DNA of 64,000 nucleotides from Gammaproteobacteria bacterium. GTDB taxonomy: Bacteria > Pseudomonadota > Gammaproteobacteria > Pseudomonadales > Pseudohongiellaceae. Position numbers and translations under genes: made by a program. The stretch is taken from assembly GCA_029253585.1 (NCBI GenBank), contig JAQWZF010000006.1:1-64000 (forward strand), given 5' to 3'. Of this stretch, positions 62,348-64,000 are shown piece after piece (the stretch's first letter is position 1; each line of letters begins with the position of its first letter). The notes under the pieces were generated by a model that did not search any database, was not told where the DNA came from, and saw only the letters and a list, made by a program, of their open reading frames with translations.

Positions 62348-64000
62348 TCAGTTGACGACGATATTGACCAGGCGGCCAGGGACGACAATAACTTTTCTGA
62401 TGGTTCCATCTGCGGTAAAACGTTTTACCGCTTCATTGTCCAGAGCTAGTTTTTCGAGTTCGTCCTTGCTGATGTCCTTCGCCACTTCTACCGTGTCGCG
62501 CAGCTTGCCATTGACCTGAAGCACCACCGTTATCGAAGTTTCAGTGAGCGCCGATTGATCTACCTGGGGCCATGTGGCATCCATTACTGCTTCGTCGTGA
62601 CCCAAGTGTATCCACAGGGCATGGCAGAAATGCGGCACTATTGGAGCAAGCATCAAAATGGCAGTCTCTAACGCCTCCTGTAAGACCAGTCGGTCGTTAG
62701 TGTCGTCGTGGGTATCGGCAAAACGGGTAACGGCATTCAGTAGTTCCATGGTGGCGGCTATTGCCGTGTTGAAAGTGTGCCGCCGGCCATAGTCATCGCT
62801 AACTTTTTCCAGAGTCTTATGGGTTTTTCGGCGCTGTTGAGCCTGGTCGTCGCTGAGCTCTATCGAGCCAAAGTCTTGCAACGCGATGGCTTCATGTTTG
62901 GCGACGATCTTCCAGAGTCTCTTCAGGAACCGATAACTTCCTTCAACTCCACTATCGGACCATTCCAATGACTGGTCCGGAGGCGATGCAAACATGGTAA
63001 ACATGCGAACCGTATCGGCTCCGTACTTCTCAATCAGTGATAGAGGGTCGACGGTATTGCCCTTCGACTTGGACATCTTGCTACCGTCTTTTAGAACCAT
63101 CCCTTGCGTAAGCAGGTGGGTGAATGGCTCGTTCGAGCTTACCAGGCCTTCATTGCGCATGAGTTTGTGAAAGAAGCGTGCATAGAGCAAATGCAGTATC
63201 GCGTGTTCGATACCACCAATGTATTGATCTACAGGAAGCCAGTAATCAGCTCTCTCGTCCAGCATGCTATTGGTTTGGTCTCGCGAGGCATAGCGCGCGT
63301 AATACCATGAAGACTCCATGAAGGTGTCAAAGGTGTCGGTCTCACGTTTTGCCTTGGCGTTGCACTTGGGGCAGTCGACCTCATAAAAATCCTTGAGCTT
63401 GCCCAGAGGAGAGCCGCTAGCATCGATTTCAACATCGATAGGCAGCACCACGGGTAGGTCTTCATCGGGTACTGCAACAGAGCCGCAGTTGTCACAATTT
63501 ATTATGGGGATCGGCGCGCCCCAGTAGCGTTGTCTGGAAACGCCCCAGTCACGGAGGCGGAAATTGATCTTCTTCTGACCCTGATCACGCTCGCGAAGGT
63601 GCTTTTCGATCGCCGTGAATGCATCGAGAAAATCGAGTCCGTCAAAGTCGCCAGAGTTGATGAGTTTGCCCTTGACAACGAAGGCTTCTTTTTCCAAGTC
63701 ACAGCTCTCGTCAGGGCTGTCAGGCTGAACGACCTGTTTGATAGGCAGCTGGTACTTTTTAGCGAATTCCCAGTCTCTCTGGTCGTGGGCAGGTACCGAC
63801 ATTACCGCGCCCGAGCCATAGCTCATCAGTACAAAATTAGCGAGATAGATTGGCAGTGTTTCACCGCTTATGGGGTGGATTGCCTTTAGACCTGTATCTA
63901 TACCGGTCTTCACCATAGCAGCCATATCCGCTTCGGCGACTTTGGTGTTGCTCTGCTGTTCTATATACTTCGCGACGTTAGGGGCGGACAGTGCGGCCTT
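62348..64000 (-). CDS. leuS: Leucyl-tRNA synthetase, C-terminal part, cut by window edge
   Basis: About 550 C-terminal residues; the frame is still open at the right edge, so the HIGH motif and first part of the editing domain lie outside. Visible are the end of the CP1 editing domain (MSYGSGAVMSVPAHDQRD, with the editing Asp), the zinc-type Cys motif CDNCGS..CPKCNAK, KMSKSKGN(T) as the class I signature, and the tRNA-binding C-terminal domain. It leads the leuS-lptE-holA operon. Confidence 0.98.
   Translation of the reverse strand, partial: KAALSAPNVAKYIEQQSNTKVAEADMAAMVKTGIDTGLKAIHPISGETLPIYLANFVLMSYGSGAVMSVPAHDQRDWEFAKKYQLPIKQVVQPDSPDESCDLEKEAFVVKGKLINSGDFDGLDFLDAFTAIEKHLRERDQGQKKINFRLRDWGVSRQRYWGAPIPIINCDNCGSVAVPDEDLPVVLPIDVEIDASGSPLGKLKDFYEVDCPKCNAKAKRETDTFDTFMESSWYYARYASRDQTNSMLDERADYWLPVDQYIGGIEHAILHLLYARFFHKLMRNEGLVSSNEPFTHLLTQGMVLKDGSKMSKSKGNTVDPLSLIEKYGADTVRMFTMFASPPDQSLEWSDSGVEGSYRFLKRLWKIVAKHEAIALQDFGSIELSDDQAQQRRKTHKTLEKVSDDYGRRHTFNTAIAATMELLNAVTRFADTHDDTNDRLVLQEALETAILMLAPIVPHFCHALWIHLGHDEAVMDATWPQVDQSALTETSITVVLQVNGKLRDTVEVAKDISKDELEKLALDNEAVKRFTADGTIRKVIVVPGRLVNIVVN

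Overview
The window looks like chromosomal DNA of a gammaproteobacterium, probably a free-living marine or Pseudomonadales-like aerobe. The evidence is the conserved block proA-nadD-rsfS-rlmH-mrdA-rodA-rlpA-dacA-ybeD-lipB-lipA, the block leuS-lptE-holA near the right edge, a FabY-type fatty-acid initiation synthase, GreB, an HPF/RaiA ribosome hibernation factor, a DUF1244 protein, class I fumarase and Fe superoxide dismutase. No rRNA, CRISPR array or complete insertion sequence was seen.

Layout. 1-4.7 kb: 3' end of groEL, a palindromic repeat region with two terminators, sodB, a stand-alone urate-oxidase N-domain membrane protein, a coiled-coil membrane protein and a crotonase. 4.7-11.9 kb: an accessory-looking, gene-poor and AT-richer stretch that starts exactly at a tRNA-Leu(UAG). 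It holds a cluster of very small genes with strong Shine-Dalgarno sites, three ribbon-helix-helix-like proteins, a tandemly duplicated and partly collapsed three-gene module (7.7-9.3 kb), an exported HpcH/HpaI-type aldolase, and small dimeric-barrel and NTF2-like proteins. 11.9-17.4 kb: a colinear set of an MFS exporter, a phosphotransferase related to PEP synthase/rifampin phosphotransferase that is split into two genes in swapped domain order, a VWA-like protein and a membrane-anchored J-domain protein. 17.4-31.3 kb: a second crotonase, a frameshifted ATP/ADP-carrier-like MFS gene, fumarase, fabY, a secreted metallo-beta-lactamase-fold protein, a VanY-like peptidase, hpf, a GlxA-like regulator, greB-dinB and serA-serC. 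31.5-35.2 kb: a three-gene run (LACTB2-like hydrolase, GIY-YIG protein, TudS/YbgA protein) facing an NhaC antiporter. 35.4-45.9 kb: the NAD/ribosome/cell-elongation/lipoate block. 46-60.8 kb: exported peptidases (M1, M3), a DUF6702 protein, an Hsp70-like protein, a cyclophilin, a sodium symporter, a Tat-exported dehalogenase-like protein and a sensor kinase carrying three in-frame stops. 60.8-64 kb: holA, lptE and the 3' part of leuS.

How the genes work together. mrdA-rodA-rlpA-dacA form the lateral-wall peptidoglycan machinery. lipB-lipA make lipoyl cofactors. serA-serC begin serine synthesis. lptE is needed for LPS export. The most unusual content is the small-gene/duplicated-module zone next to the tRNA, the split phosphotransferase operon, and two recently broken genes (the MFS carrier and the histidine kinase). 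All family names come from recognising motifs by eye; no database search was run.
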